5,864 bases of DNA from Desulfamplus sp. (GCA_015231395.1 JADGBP010000163.1:1-5864), one strand, 5' to 3'. Counted from the stretch's first letter, positions 1-5,230 are shown. Notes: generated by a model from the sequence alone, not told the origin. Program-made: numbers and translations.

Positions 1-139
1 TTAAGGCAAAAAGGATAATCCCCCCCACTTTCAGATCGCTTATGAGTGCTTTAAGCTCACTGTTCAATTCTGTTCCTTCAAATCCAACCATGAGCCTCTG
101 ACCGGCAAGCAGATCAAAGTTTATATTGTCAAATCTCAT
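1..139 (-). CDS. nagZ: NagZ-like family 3 glycoside hydrolase (beta-N-acetylhexosaminidase), N-terminal fragment
   Basis: This is the first 46 codons of a gene that runs off the left edge of the window. The translation begins MRFDNINFDLLAGQRLMVGF and continues with a block ending KVGGIILFAL. The pattern GQ-x-hydrophobic-VGF-x-GTEL followed by GGIILFA is the N-terminal signature of GH3 N-acetylhexosaminidases. NagZ acts in the cytoplasm in peptidoglycan recycling, removing GlcNAc from anhydro-muropeptides; the catalytic part lies outside the window, so the exact substrate is not shown. The ATG at 137-139 is the likely start, because an in-frame TAA at 143-145 lies just two codons upstream. No good Shine-Dalgarno is seen; only GAGA-rich sequence from a TCTCG pentamer array precedes it. 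Bases 68-100 inside this gene are nearly duplicated upstream at 161-193. It is the last gene seen in the direction of transcription, 121 bp after mqnC. Confidence 0.8.
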   Translation of the reverse strand, partial: MRFDNINFDLLAGQRLMVGFEGTELNSELKALISDLKVGGIILFAL

Positions 140-193
140 ATTTTATCTCGTCTCGTCTCGTTCTGTTCCTTGAAATCCAACCGTGAGCCTCTG
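68..193 (-). repeat. Near-perfect 33-bp direct repeat: nagZ codons and a copy in its leader
   Basis: Bases 68-100 (inside nagZ) and 161-193 (upstream of it) match at 31 of 33 positions. The copies are 93 bp apart, a multiple of three, so both read in the same frame. The inner copy encodes QRLMVGFEGTE and the outer copy QRLTVGFQGTE. Both differences change an amino acid, as expected if the outer copy is no longer under coding constraint. The outer copy lies in a short open stretch (231 down to 143) that ends in TAA just before the nagZ ATG. It looks like a decayed partial duplication of the nagZ 5' end. Confidence 0.85.
146..160. repeat. TCTCG pentamer x3
   Basis: Three exact tandem copies of TCTCG lie directly between the decayed nagZ copy and the nagZ start. 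On the minus strand they read CGAGA three times and supply the only purine-rich, Shine-Dalgarno-like sequence in front of the nagZ ATG. A change in copy number here would alter the leader spacing; any effect on translation is inference. Confidence 0.8.
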
Positions 194-260
194 TGTAGGA
201 ATATCAATCAATAATCGCGACCAGCCTGCTTATGTTCAATTTGTCCTATTGGAAAAATTA

Positions 261-1715
261 TTAAAGCAGGTTGTAAAAACAGTCCCGCTGTCTCGGCACA
301 AAGCCAGCTTGTTCAATGAGCCTGCGAAGCTCTTTTTCAGGTAGCATGAAATCAACTCCTGCCGAAGCTACCACATTTTCCTCGATCATAGTACTGCCCA
401 TGTCATTTGCACCATAAAAAAGGGCTGTCTGGGCAATTTTATCTCCCTGGGTTACCCATGATGCCTGAATATTGTCAAAATTATCTAAAAATATCCGGCT
501 TAAGGCAAGCACCCTTAAATATTCTACAGCACTTGCTTTTCTGATTTTAAGTTTTCTATTATTAAAATTTATATCAGATGAGGAAAATTGAGTGTTATTG
601 AAATTAATATCAGATGAGGCAATTTGAGAATTAAGAATACCAAGGCTTGTGTTGTCAGGCTGAAATGTCCATGGGATAAATGCAGTAAATCCTCCTGTTC
701 TATCCTGAAGCTCACGGATTTTATCCAGATGCTCAAAAATGTGAACCGGAGATTCAATATGCCCGAACATCATTGTTGCACTTGAACGCAAACCAAGTTC
801 ATGGGCTTTTTCCATAACTTCAAGCCATTGAGCAGACATGCATTTGTTTGGAGATATTTTTTGTCTTATCTCATCACACAGAATTTCCGCACCGCCGCCG
901 GGTATTGAACCAAGCCCGGCTTCTTTCAAGGCTATGATAGTGTCTTTAATGGTCAAAGATGAAACATTGGCAAGCCACGATATTTCTGGCGGAGAAAAAC
1001 CGTGTATATGAATATCAAAATTTTTTTTTATATATTGAAGAATATCAATATAGTAGTCAAAAGAAAGGGCTGGATTCATTCCTCCTTGAAGCAGAATTTG
1101 AGTGCCTCCCAGAGCAATCGTCTCCTCGATCTTTTCGTGGAGGCTCTCTTTTGAGATAACATATCCATCTTTACTTTCAGATGTTTTGGTTTCAGGTATT
1201 TTGGTTTCAGGTATTTTGGTTTCAGGTATTTTGGTTTCAGGTATTTTGGTTTCAGGTATTTTGATTTCAGGTATTTTGATTTCAGGTATTTTGATTTCAG
1301 GTATTTTGATTTCAGGTGTTCTGATTTCAGATGTTTTGGTTTTAGGTGTTTTGATTTCAGGTATTTTATAAAATGCACAGAACTTACAACCTGACATGCA
1401 TATGTTTGTATAGTTTATATTTCTATCTACAACAAAGGTTATGATCTTTTCTGGATGGAGTTGATACCGTCTCTGGTCTGCAAGCTGTGCCAAAGTTAGC
1501 AGAGGTGCTTCATGGTACAAAACGACTCCCTCTTCTATAGAAATTCGCTCTACTTTTGAGATTTTTTCAATTATTGCGTCCAAGTTTATTCTATCAACAT
1601 TCTGCATCAGTTTCTCCGCAATATTCCCAATGAATTCCTCTTTAATATTTTGTATGGATTTCTCTTTAATATTTCGTATGAATTTATCTGCAAGATTCTC
1701 AATGAATTTCTCCAT
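261..1715 (-). CDS. mqnC: Cyclic dehypoxanthinyl futalosine synthase (radical SAM) with repeat-expanded loops
   Basis: This gene encodes 484 residues from the ATG at 1713-1715. MqnC is a radical-SAM enzyme of the futalosine menaquinone pathway that cyclises dehypoxanthine futalosine. The [4Fe-4S]-binding CX3CX2C motif is NYTNICMSGCKFCAFY, with cysteines at about 106, 110 and 113. Other family blocks are intact: GGTQILLQGGMNP, HGFSPPEI, SIPGGGAEIL, ATMMFGHIE, GGFTAFIPWTFQPDNTSLG and the C-terminal AGFVPRQRD. Typical members have about 350-380 residues; the excess comes from three in-frame repeat tracts at residues about 4-44, 117-182 and 362-386. The start is a choice: the frame stays open to a GTG at 1749-1751, but that lies deep in mqnE without a ribosome site, whereas the ATG follows AAAGAGA at a reasonable distance. 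The gene overlaps the mqnE end by 17 bp, which suggests translational coupling. It resembles MqnE, its ancient paralogue, throughout the barrel. Function is assigned by motif recognition; whether the expanded enzyme is active is not shown. Confidence 0.92.
   Translation of the reverse strand: MEKFIENLADKFIRNIKEKSIQNIKEEFIGNIAEKLMQNVDRINLDAIIEKISKVERISIEEGVVLYHEAPLLTLAQLADQRRYQLHPEKIITFVVDRNINYTNICMSGCKFCAFYKIPEIKTPKTKTSEIRTPEIKIPEIKIPEIKIPEIKIPETKIPETKIPETKIPETKIPETKTSESKDGYVISKESLHEKIEETIALGGTQILLQGGMNPALSFDYYIDILQYIKKNFDIHIHGFSPPEISWLANVSSLTIKDTIIALKEAGLGSIPGGGAEILCDEIRQKISPNKCMSAQWLEVMEKAHELGLRSSATMMFGHIESPVHIFEHLDKIRELQDRTGGFTAFIPWTFQPDNTSLGILNSQIASSDINFNNTQFSSSDINFNNRKLKIRKASAVEYLRVLALSRIFLDNFDNIQASWVTQGDKIAQTALFYGANDMGSTMIEENVVASAGVDFMLPEKELRRLIEQAGFVPRQRDCFYNLL
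559..630 (-). repeat. 36-bp tandem repeat x2 in mqnC (SSDINFNN unit)
   Basis: Two adjacent 36-bp units (559-594 and 595-630) encode NSQIASSDINFN and NTQFSSSDINFN. They lie between the conserved FIPWTFQPDNTSLG block and the KASAVEYLRVLALSRIFLDN helix, in a loop where other MqnC proteins have only a short linker. The unit is polar and low in complexity, and its length keeps the frame. Confidence 0.85.
1171..1365 (-). repeat. 15-bp minisatellite, 13 units, in mqnC (KIPET/KIPEI pentapeptide)
   Basis: Thirteen consecutive 15-bp units fill 1171-1365. Five are exactly TTGGTTTCAGGTATT (1186-1260) and three exactly TTGATTTCAGGTATT (1261-1305) on the plus strand. The outer units have drifted, for example 1171-1185, 1321-1335 and 1336-1350, so the array is youngest in the middle. 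On the coding strand they give about 65 residues of KIPET, KIPEI and variants (KTPKT, KTSEI). The tract starts right after CKFCAFY, the end of the Fe-S motif, and stops at DGYVISKE, which in ordinary MqnC follows the motif after only a few residues. Confidence 0.97.
1585..1704 (-). repeat. 24-bp degenerate tandem repeat, 5 units, at the mqnC N-terminus
   Basis: Five 24-bp units (1585, 1609, 1633, 1657 and 1681, each to +23) encode the octapeptides FIRNIKEK, SIQNIKEE, FIGNIAEK and relatives, immediately after the start. The units at 1633 and 1657 match at 21 of 24 bases and the outer ones are more diverged. The tract adds an amphipathic, charged helix-like extension of about 40 residues before the conserved ISIEEGVVLYHEAPLL region, which normally begins near the N-terminus. 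Confidence 0.8.
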
Positions 1716-3009
1716 AAAAAGAATCTCTTTCAACTGGCACAAAGCCAGCACTTCTTATCATGTATTTCATCTCTTCCCGAGTAAGCCCCTTTGCTGATTT
1801 TGCTCCGGCAGTATGGGTAATTCTCTCTTCAATGATAGTACCGTCAAGATCATCAGCACCATAATTGAGTGCCACCTGTGCAAGCTTTTCGCCTATCATT
1901 ACCCAGTATGCTTTGATATGAGAAAAATTATCCAGCATCAGACGGGATATTGCAACCATCTTTAAATCATCGATCGCTGTAGTAGATGGAATATGAGAAA
2001 GAGCCGTATTTTTGGAATGAAAAGCCAGAGGGATAAACGCTAAAAAACCCCCATTTTTATCTTGAGAACTGGTTGCAGAAAGTCCTCCATTTTTATCGTG
2101 AGAACTGGTTGCAGAAAGCCCTCCATTTTTATCTTGAGAACGATTTGCAGAAAGCCCTCCAGTTATTTTTTGAGAGCTGGGTAGCGAAAGTTCTCCTGTT
2201 TCATCTTGAAGGTTTCTGAGCAAAATTAGATGATCCACACGTTCCTCGATTGTTTCGATATGTCCGTAAAGCATGGTTGCATTGGAGGGTAAACCCGCAC
2301 GGTGAACCGCCCCCATTATTTCAAGCCATCGTTCTTTACCCATTTTTTTTGGAAAAAGTTTTTTTCTGACTCTTTCGCTCATAACTTCTGCACCCCCTCC
2401 CGGCATCATATCCAGCCCAGCGTCTTTTAAAACGGCAATTGTATCATCAATGGAAAACCCTGAAAGATTTGAGAGATAATCAATTTCAACGCAGGTAAAA
2501 GCTTTGATCTTTGCATTGGGTCGTACTCTTTTTACGGTTTTGAGCAAGTCCGTAAAATATGAAAATGGAAGATCCGGATTTAATCCTCCCACAATATGAA
2601 GCTCGTTCACTGGTTCATCGATTCTATCCATGAGCCTTTTTTCGATTTCTTCCATATTCCATGAATATGCGGTGGTATCTTTTTTATCCACAGCATAGGC
2701 ACAAAAAACGCAACGGTTTTTACATATATTGGTGTAGTTAAGGTGTTGATTGTATATATAAAATGCTTTGTTGCCATTCAATTTGCGTCTTACCATGTCT
2801 GCCAGCATGCCGATACCATTCAAATCAAAGGTATTAAAAAGAAGAAGCCCGTCCTCTTTTGAAAGACGGGTTCCTTTTTCAATTTTGTCATATATTTTTT
2901 CAAGACGCTTGTCAGCGAATTTTTCAAAACGTTTATCAGCTAATCTCATTTCAAGACGTTTGGCATCAACTCTGACTTCAAGCTTTTTGTCGGCGGATCT
3001 CAACTCCAC
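1699..3009 (-). CDS. mqnE: Aminofutalosine synthase (radical SAM) with repeat-expanded regions
   Basis: This gene encodes 436 residues. MqnE joins 3-[(1-carboxyvinyl)oxy]benzoate to SAM-derived adenosine by radical addition, making aminofutalosine, the first radical-SAM step of the futalosine menaquinone route. The CX3CX2C motif is NYTNICKNRCVFCAYAVDKK (cysteines 96, 100 and 103), followed by the AYSWNMEEI segment. Later blocks include HIVGGLNPDLPFSYF, KAFTCVEIDYL, MMPGGGAEVM, ATMLYGHIET, FIPLAFHSKNTALSH and AGFVPVERDSFYG. The start is a GTG at 3007-3009, supported by AAGGAG five bases upstream; the next in-frame ATG (codon 21) would fall inside an N-terminal repeat. Two in-frame repeat tracts, at residues 2-37 and about 273-320, explain most of the excess over the usual 360-390 residues. 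The gene starts 47 bp after the coiled-coil gene and overlaps mqnC, so co-transcription is likely. The order mqnE then mqnC fits a shared pathway. Confidence 0.92.
   Translation of the reverse strand: MELRSADKKLEVRVDAKRLEMRLADKRFEKFADKRLEKIYDKIEKGTRLSKEDGLLLFNTFDLNGIGMLADMVRRKLNGNKAFYIYNQHLNYTNICKNRCVFCAYAVDKKDTTAYSWNMEEIEKRLMDRIDEPVNELHIVGGLNPDLPFSYFTDLLKTVKRVRPNAKIKAFTCVEIDYLSNLSGFSIDDTIAVLKDAGLDMMPGGGAEVMSERVRKKLFPKKMGKERWLEIMGAVHRAGLPSNATMLYGHIETIEERVDHLILLRNLQDETGELSLPSSQKITGGLSANRSQDKNGGLSATSSHDKNGGLSATSSQDKNGGFLAFIPLAFHSKNTALSHIPSTTAIDDLKMVAISRLMLDNFSHIKAYWVMIGEKLAQVALNYGADDLDGTIIEERITHTAGAKSAKGLTREEMKYMIRSAGFVPVERDSFYGEIH
2051..2194 (-). repeat. 36-bp tandem repeat x4 inserted in mqnE
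   Basis: Four 36-bp units (2051, 2087, 2123 and 2159, each to +35) encode 48 residues of the type GGLSATSSQDKN. Units one and two match at 34 of 36 bases, and the fourth is the most diverged. They split a conserved block: MqnC in this window has LQDRTGGFTAFIP where MqnE has LQDETG, then the repeats, then GGFLAFIP. The native codons just beyond the array (2195-2209) match the start of the repeat unit at 12 of 15 bases, and LQDETGG parallels SQDKNGG, so the unit probably arose from the local coding sequence. Confidence 0.93.
2899..3003 (-). repeat. 24/27-bp degenerate repeat, 4 units, at the mqnE N-terminus
   Basis: Units begin at 2899, 2923, 2950 and 2977, each opening with TTCAAG or TTCAAA on the plus strand. 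They encode KRLEMRLADKRFEKFADKR and similar 8-9 residue modules rich in Lys, Arg, Glu and Asp. The unit length alternates between 24 and 27 bp, so the frame is kept. The result is a charged helix-like extension of about 35 residues before the conserved TRLSKEDGLLLF region. Confidence 0.75.
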
Positions 3010-3014
3010 ATATT

Positions 3015-3020
3015 CTCCTT
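3015..3020 (-). promoter_or_regulatory. Ribosome binding site deciding the mqnE GTG start
   Basis: The minus strand reads AAGGAG, a strong Shine-Dalgarno, five bases before the GTG at 3007-3009. This supports the GTG start and therefore shows that the N-terminal repeat tract is translated. Confidence 0.8.
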
Positions 3021-3030
3021 TATAAGAAGC

Positions 3031-3051
3031 CTCTGCCCTTCAGGGTAAGAG
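3031..3051 (-). other. Small hairpin between the coiled-coil gene and mqnE
   Basis: The spacer holds an imperfect inverted repeat: CTCT and AGAG outer arms with a CCCT-TC-AGGG inner stem. It lies between the upstream stop codon and the mqnE ribosome site. No T-run follows it, so it is not a typical terminator; an mRNA processing or spacing role would be inference. Confidence 0.35.
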
Positions 3052-3056
3052 ATAGT

Positions 3057-4769
3057 TCACTTTCTTTTCACGCGTCTGACGAGCCGTTTCTTTTTAGGTG
3101 GTTCAGCCCCTGAGGTCTGTTCGGGCTGAGGAGCATATCCAGATGACGGAGCATAATTGGTCGGCGGGGTGGTATAATTGGTCGGCGGGGTATGGGGAAA
3201 ACCATGTTGTGGATTATTGCCTGTCTGCGAAGCAATACTATGGGCAAGAGCAGGATTAGCAAGAGCAGGATCAGACAGATGATTCTGAGAAAATCTGCAG
3301 GAAGCAATCGGACATTTAAGCCCTATCTCACCAGAAGGTGTCTTGAACTCCACAAGAAATGAGTGTTTGCAAAGAGGGCATGAAAAAAGATAGGGCATTG
3401 ACCAGCTTACAAATCGGCAGCTCCTGTCAGAACAGATGTAATATTCTTTGTCGGTTTCAGTCTTTTCTTTTCTGATTTTGCCATTATGACAGACAGGGCA
3501 GGAGGGCATTAGTTCCGCTTCAAAAGCAGCAATTCTGGATTCAATATCATCTGGTATATGTTGTCTTCCAACAGCGTGGTTTTGTTTTTCTCTTTGTTCT
3601 TTTTGCTCTTTTTCTCTTCCTTCTTTTTCTTTTTGCTCTTGTGCTGCTCGTTCTTCAGACTCTTTTTGCAATCGGATTTTTTCAGCCATTTCTTGTGCGT
3701 TTTTTTCAAGTACCTCTTTTTCAGCGATTGCTTTTAACTGTTCTTCCCTGAGTTTGAGTTCTGCTTCACGAATAGCCATCTCTAATTCTTTAGCACGGAG
3801 TTCTGCCTGTTGTTGTTCAAGTTTTAATGCAGCCATTTCAGCTTCTCTGAGTGCCTGTTCCTTGACCGCGATCTCCGCGGCTTTTCTCTCGATCTCTATT
3901 GCAGCCATTTCAGCTTCTTTGATCTTTTTTTGCTGTTCCTCAAGCTGTGCTGCTTTTAACAAGGTTTCCTGATATTTTCTCTCAGTCTCTTCCTTTGCTT
4001 TTTTTTCAGCTTCAATTGTTTCTTCAGAAGGTCCTTGATCAAAAACAGATGTTATTCTAACTTTATCTAACTTGCTACCTCCATCAAAATGAAATGATGG
4101 TTTTCCAGCCTCTTTATTCATTTGAAGCTTCTTTTTGAACCTCTGCTGGGCAAGCCGTTTGATATTTGCTTCTTTAAGTTTTAAAGCCACCTCTTTCATT
4201 TGTCGGCTCTTAGAATTGTCAAGATCAAGTTCTCTTGCCTGTTTTTCCGCTTTTTCTCTGGTAACTGAAACTCCGCTTTTTTTCAGAGTCTGGGCAAAAC
4301 TTTCCTTGGCATATTCAAGAGTTTTACGTTCTGATAGAACCTCGTCACACATCTGCATAACAAATGCAATAAGTTGAATTCCCTGAATGGTTGGAAATAT
4401 TTTATCAAGAAAGCCGACAATAGTATAAGCTGAAATTTCAGCTTTTAGTTCTCCCTGGGAGTTCTGAGTCAGATATCCCTGTGTAATAACAGCCTCAACT
4501 GATTTAAGCATAATATCATCTTGGTAAAGTCCCAAATCCACAAGTTCATCGACTAAGGTATTAAAAGCAAATCTGTCTATAGATAATCCTTTAGCATTTC
4601 TGATTTCCCGCTCTCTCTCAACAGCAATTATAATAGTTGAAATTGTGGAAAGATTATATGTTAACATGGCAATATCAGAATCAATTTCTATCAGCGATGT
4701 AATCTCTCTGACAAGGATTTCATCAAATTGAGCTCTTACAAAGGCAGGATCCATTGTTTTCTCGACCAT
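3057..4769 (-). CDS. Unknown protein: charged coiled coil plus two C4 zinc ribbons
   Basis: This gene encodes 570 residues and I do not recognise the family. Residues 1-150 are mixed hydrophobic and charged, apparently a folded helical domain with no clear signal peptide. About 160-400 is highly charged and rich in Glu, Lys, Ala and Gln, with repeated modules such as EAEMAA and a predicted long coiled coil. Two zinc ribbons follow: C424-C427 with C446-C451, and C464-C467 with C486-C491. Both have the spacing CX2C-X18-CX4C, like topoisomerase-type C4 fingers. A Pro, Ser, Thr and Tyr-rich low-complexity linker (about 500-556) leads to the basic tail KKKRLVRRVKRK. The chosen ATG (4767-4769) has AAGGA about ten bases upstream; a second ATG at codon 6 is possible. 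The ribbons and basic tail suggest nucleic-acid or protein binding in the cytoplasm, which is inference. The gene precedes mqnE by 47 bp and may share its transcript, but no menaquinone role can be read from the sequence. Confidence 0.8.
   Translation of the reverse strand: MVEKTMDPAFVRAQFDEILVREITSLIEIDSDIAMLTYNLSTISTIIIAVEREREIRNAKGLSIDRFAFNTLVDELVDLGLYQDDIMLKSVEAVITQGYLTQNSQGELKAEISAYTIVGFLDKIFPTIQGIQLIAFVMQMCDEVLSERKTLEYAKESFAQTLKKSGVSVTREKAEKQARELDLDNSKSRQMKEVALKLKEANIKRLAQQRFKKKLQMNKEAGKPSFHFDGGSKLDKVRITSVFDQGPSEETIEAEKKAKEETERKYQETLLKAAQLEEQQKKIKEAEMAAIEIERKAAEIAVKEQALREAEMAALKLEQQQAELRAKELEMAIREAELKLREEQLKAIAEKEVLEKNAQEMAEKIRLQKESEERAAQEQKEKEGREKEQKEQREKQNHAVGRQHIPDDIESRIAAFEAELMPSCPVCHNGKIRKEKTETDKEYYICSDRSCRFVSWSMPYLFSCPLCKHSFLVEFKTPSGEIGLKCPIASCRFSQNHLSDPALANPALAHSIASQTGNNPQHGFPHTPPTNYTTPPTNYAPSSGYAPQPEQTSGAEPPKKKRLVRRVKRK
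3153..3191 (-). repeat. 21-bp period repeat x2 (TPPTNY) in the coiled-coil gene
   Basis: An exact 18-base match occurs at 3153-3170 and 3174-3191, a 21-bp period. It encodes TPPTNYTTPPTNYA in the proline-rich C-terminal linker. Confidence 0.85.
3244..3273 (-). repeat. 15-bp repeat x2 (PALA) in the coiled-coil gene
   Basis: Two adjacent 15-bp units, 3244-3258 and 3259-3273, match at 14 of 15 bases and encode DPALANPALA just after the second zinc ribbon. This is another small frame-preserving duplication. Confidence 0.75.
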
Positions 4770-4799
4770 TCTAATTTATTCCTTTTTAATAGTTCTGAA

Positions 4800-4830
4800 T
4801 TCAAATATTTTGGTTCAAGTATCCTGATTT
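4800..4830. repeat. Possible degenerate copy of the mqnC 15-bp repeat in a spacer
   Basis: The plus strand here reads TTCAAATATTTTGG followed by TTCAAGTATCCTGATTT. It aligns with two units of the mqnC array (TTCAGGTATTTTGG, then TTTCAGGTATTTTGATTT) with one single-base gap and about five mismatches. It lies in the 102-bp spacer upstream of the coiled-coil gene. The AT-rich composition raises the chance of coincidence, so the link is tentative. Confidence 0.4.
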
Positions 4831-4843
4831 ATATCATAAATCA
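4825..4843. promoter_or_regulatory. Inverted repeat TGATTTA-N5-TAAATCA upstream of the coiled-coil gene
   Basis: Perfect 7-base arms are separated by five bases, about 55 bp before the coiled-coil gene start. The size and position would suit an operator for a dimeric regulator. No T-run follows, so it is not an obvious terminator. I could not place a convincing -35/-10 pair around it. Confidence 0.4.
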
Positions 4844-4871
4844 TTTTCGAAATATTGAATGCCATATTTGA

Positions 4872-5141
4872 TCAATTATCTGGAGTCTTTATATCAAGAC
4901 AATCTCCATGCCGGTTGAAAACAAGGGACATTGATACTTTAATGTCAAAATCAAGCCGATATGCAATCTGGTTATCATGAACAACAATATCTCCCTGCTT
5001 GTAAGTTACTTCGTCTTGGAGCTGGAGTTTATGTTTTTCAAGAATCATTTTCTCTATTGCACCCCAGTCAAGCTCTGCATTGATGAAATCTATGAACTCT
5101 TTTTCACTTGATTGAATGTTATCTACACTTGTAATTTTCAT
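4872..5141 (-). CDS. Small protein of unknown function, 89 residues
   Basis: The protein begins MKITSVDNIQSSEKEF and ends FNRHGDCLDIKTPDN. I do not recognise the family. The first half looks helical and acidic (KEFIDFINAELDWGAIEKMILEKH is the core), and the second half alternates polar and hydrophobic residues as in a beta sheet (DIVVHDNQIAYRLDFDIKVSMSLVF). There is no signal peptide or membrane segment, so it is probably cytoplasmic. The start is taken at the ATG at 5139-5141, which has GGAAG five bases upstream. The frame is open nine codons further to an ATG at 5166-5168, but that has no ribosome site and lies inside a palindrome. It sits 156 bp after adenine deaminase and 102 bp before the coiled-coil gene. 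It looks real from its ribosome site and normal composition. Confidence 0.7.
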   Translation of the reverse strand: MKITSVDNIQSSEKEFIDFINAELDWGAIEKMILEKHKLQLQDEVTYKQGDIVVHDNQIAYRLDFDIKVSMSLVFNRHGDCLDIKTPDN

Positions 5142-5161
5142 AAAAACTTCCAAGGAAATTA

Positions 5162-5177
5162 CTACCATTTATGGTAG
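5162..5177. promoter_or_regulatory. Perfect palindrome CTACCAT-TT-ATGGTAG
   Basis: Seven-base arms flank a two-base centre, 20 bp upstream of the start of the small unknown gene. The compact symmetrical form and position fit an operator for a homodimeric repressor, but no regulator is identified and no promoter boxes are clear. Confidence 0.45.
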
Positions 5178-5230
5178 GGGGTCATTGATATTCGTCTTTC
5201 AGATATGCTTTGTATTAATTTTAAACATTT

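Noticed and set aside
225..270. Inverted repeat CCTGCTT/AAGCAGG around the mqnC stop as a terminator
   Set aside because: The 7-base arms are separated by a 32-base loop and no T-run follows on the transcribed strand.
1171..1365. CRISPR array
   Set aside because: The units are contiguous 15-mers without spacers and lie in frame inside a conserved enzyme gene.
1076..1378. Open frames of 100 and 89 codons across the mqnC repeat array, one out of frame on the same strand and one on the opposite strand, encoding pentapeptide repeats
   Set aside because: A 15-bp repeat with no stop in a given frame stays open for the whole array. These frames have no ribosome sites and no sequence outside the array that looks coding.
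1716..1751. Longer mqnC start at the GTG at 1749-1751
   Set aside because: It lies well inside the mqnE coding end, lacks a ribosome site, and adds residues with no family match. The ATG at 1713-1715 is better placed.
261..3009. mqnC and mqnE as pseudogenes because of the insertions
   Set aside because: All insertions keep the frame, and the Fe-S cysteines, GGGAE motifs and C-terminal blocks are intact in both genes.
3509..3709. Lysine-rich 66-codon frame within the coiled-coil gene, and the serine/alanine-rich opposite-strand frames at 3754-3972 and 4135-4377
   Set aside because: They are shadows of the Glu/Lys/Ala-rich coiled-coil coding sequence, which is itself supported by a start site, intact length and zinc ribbons.
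4770..4871. A sigma-70 promoter for the coiled-coil gene
   Set aside because: Several AT-rich hexamers can be picked, but none forms a convincing -35/-10 pair with proper spacing in such AT-rich sequence.
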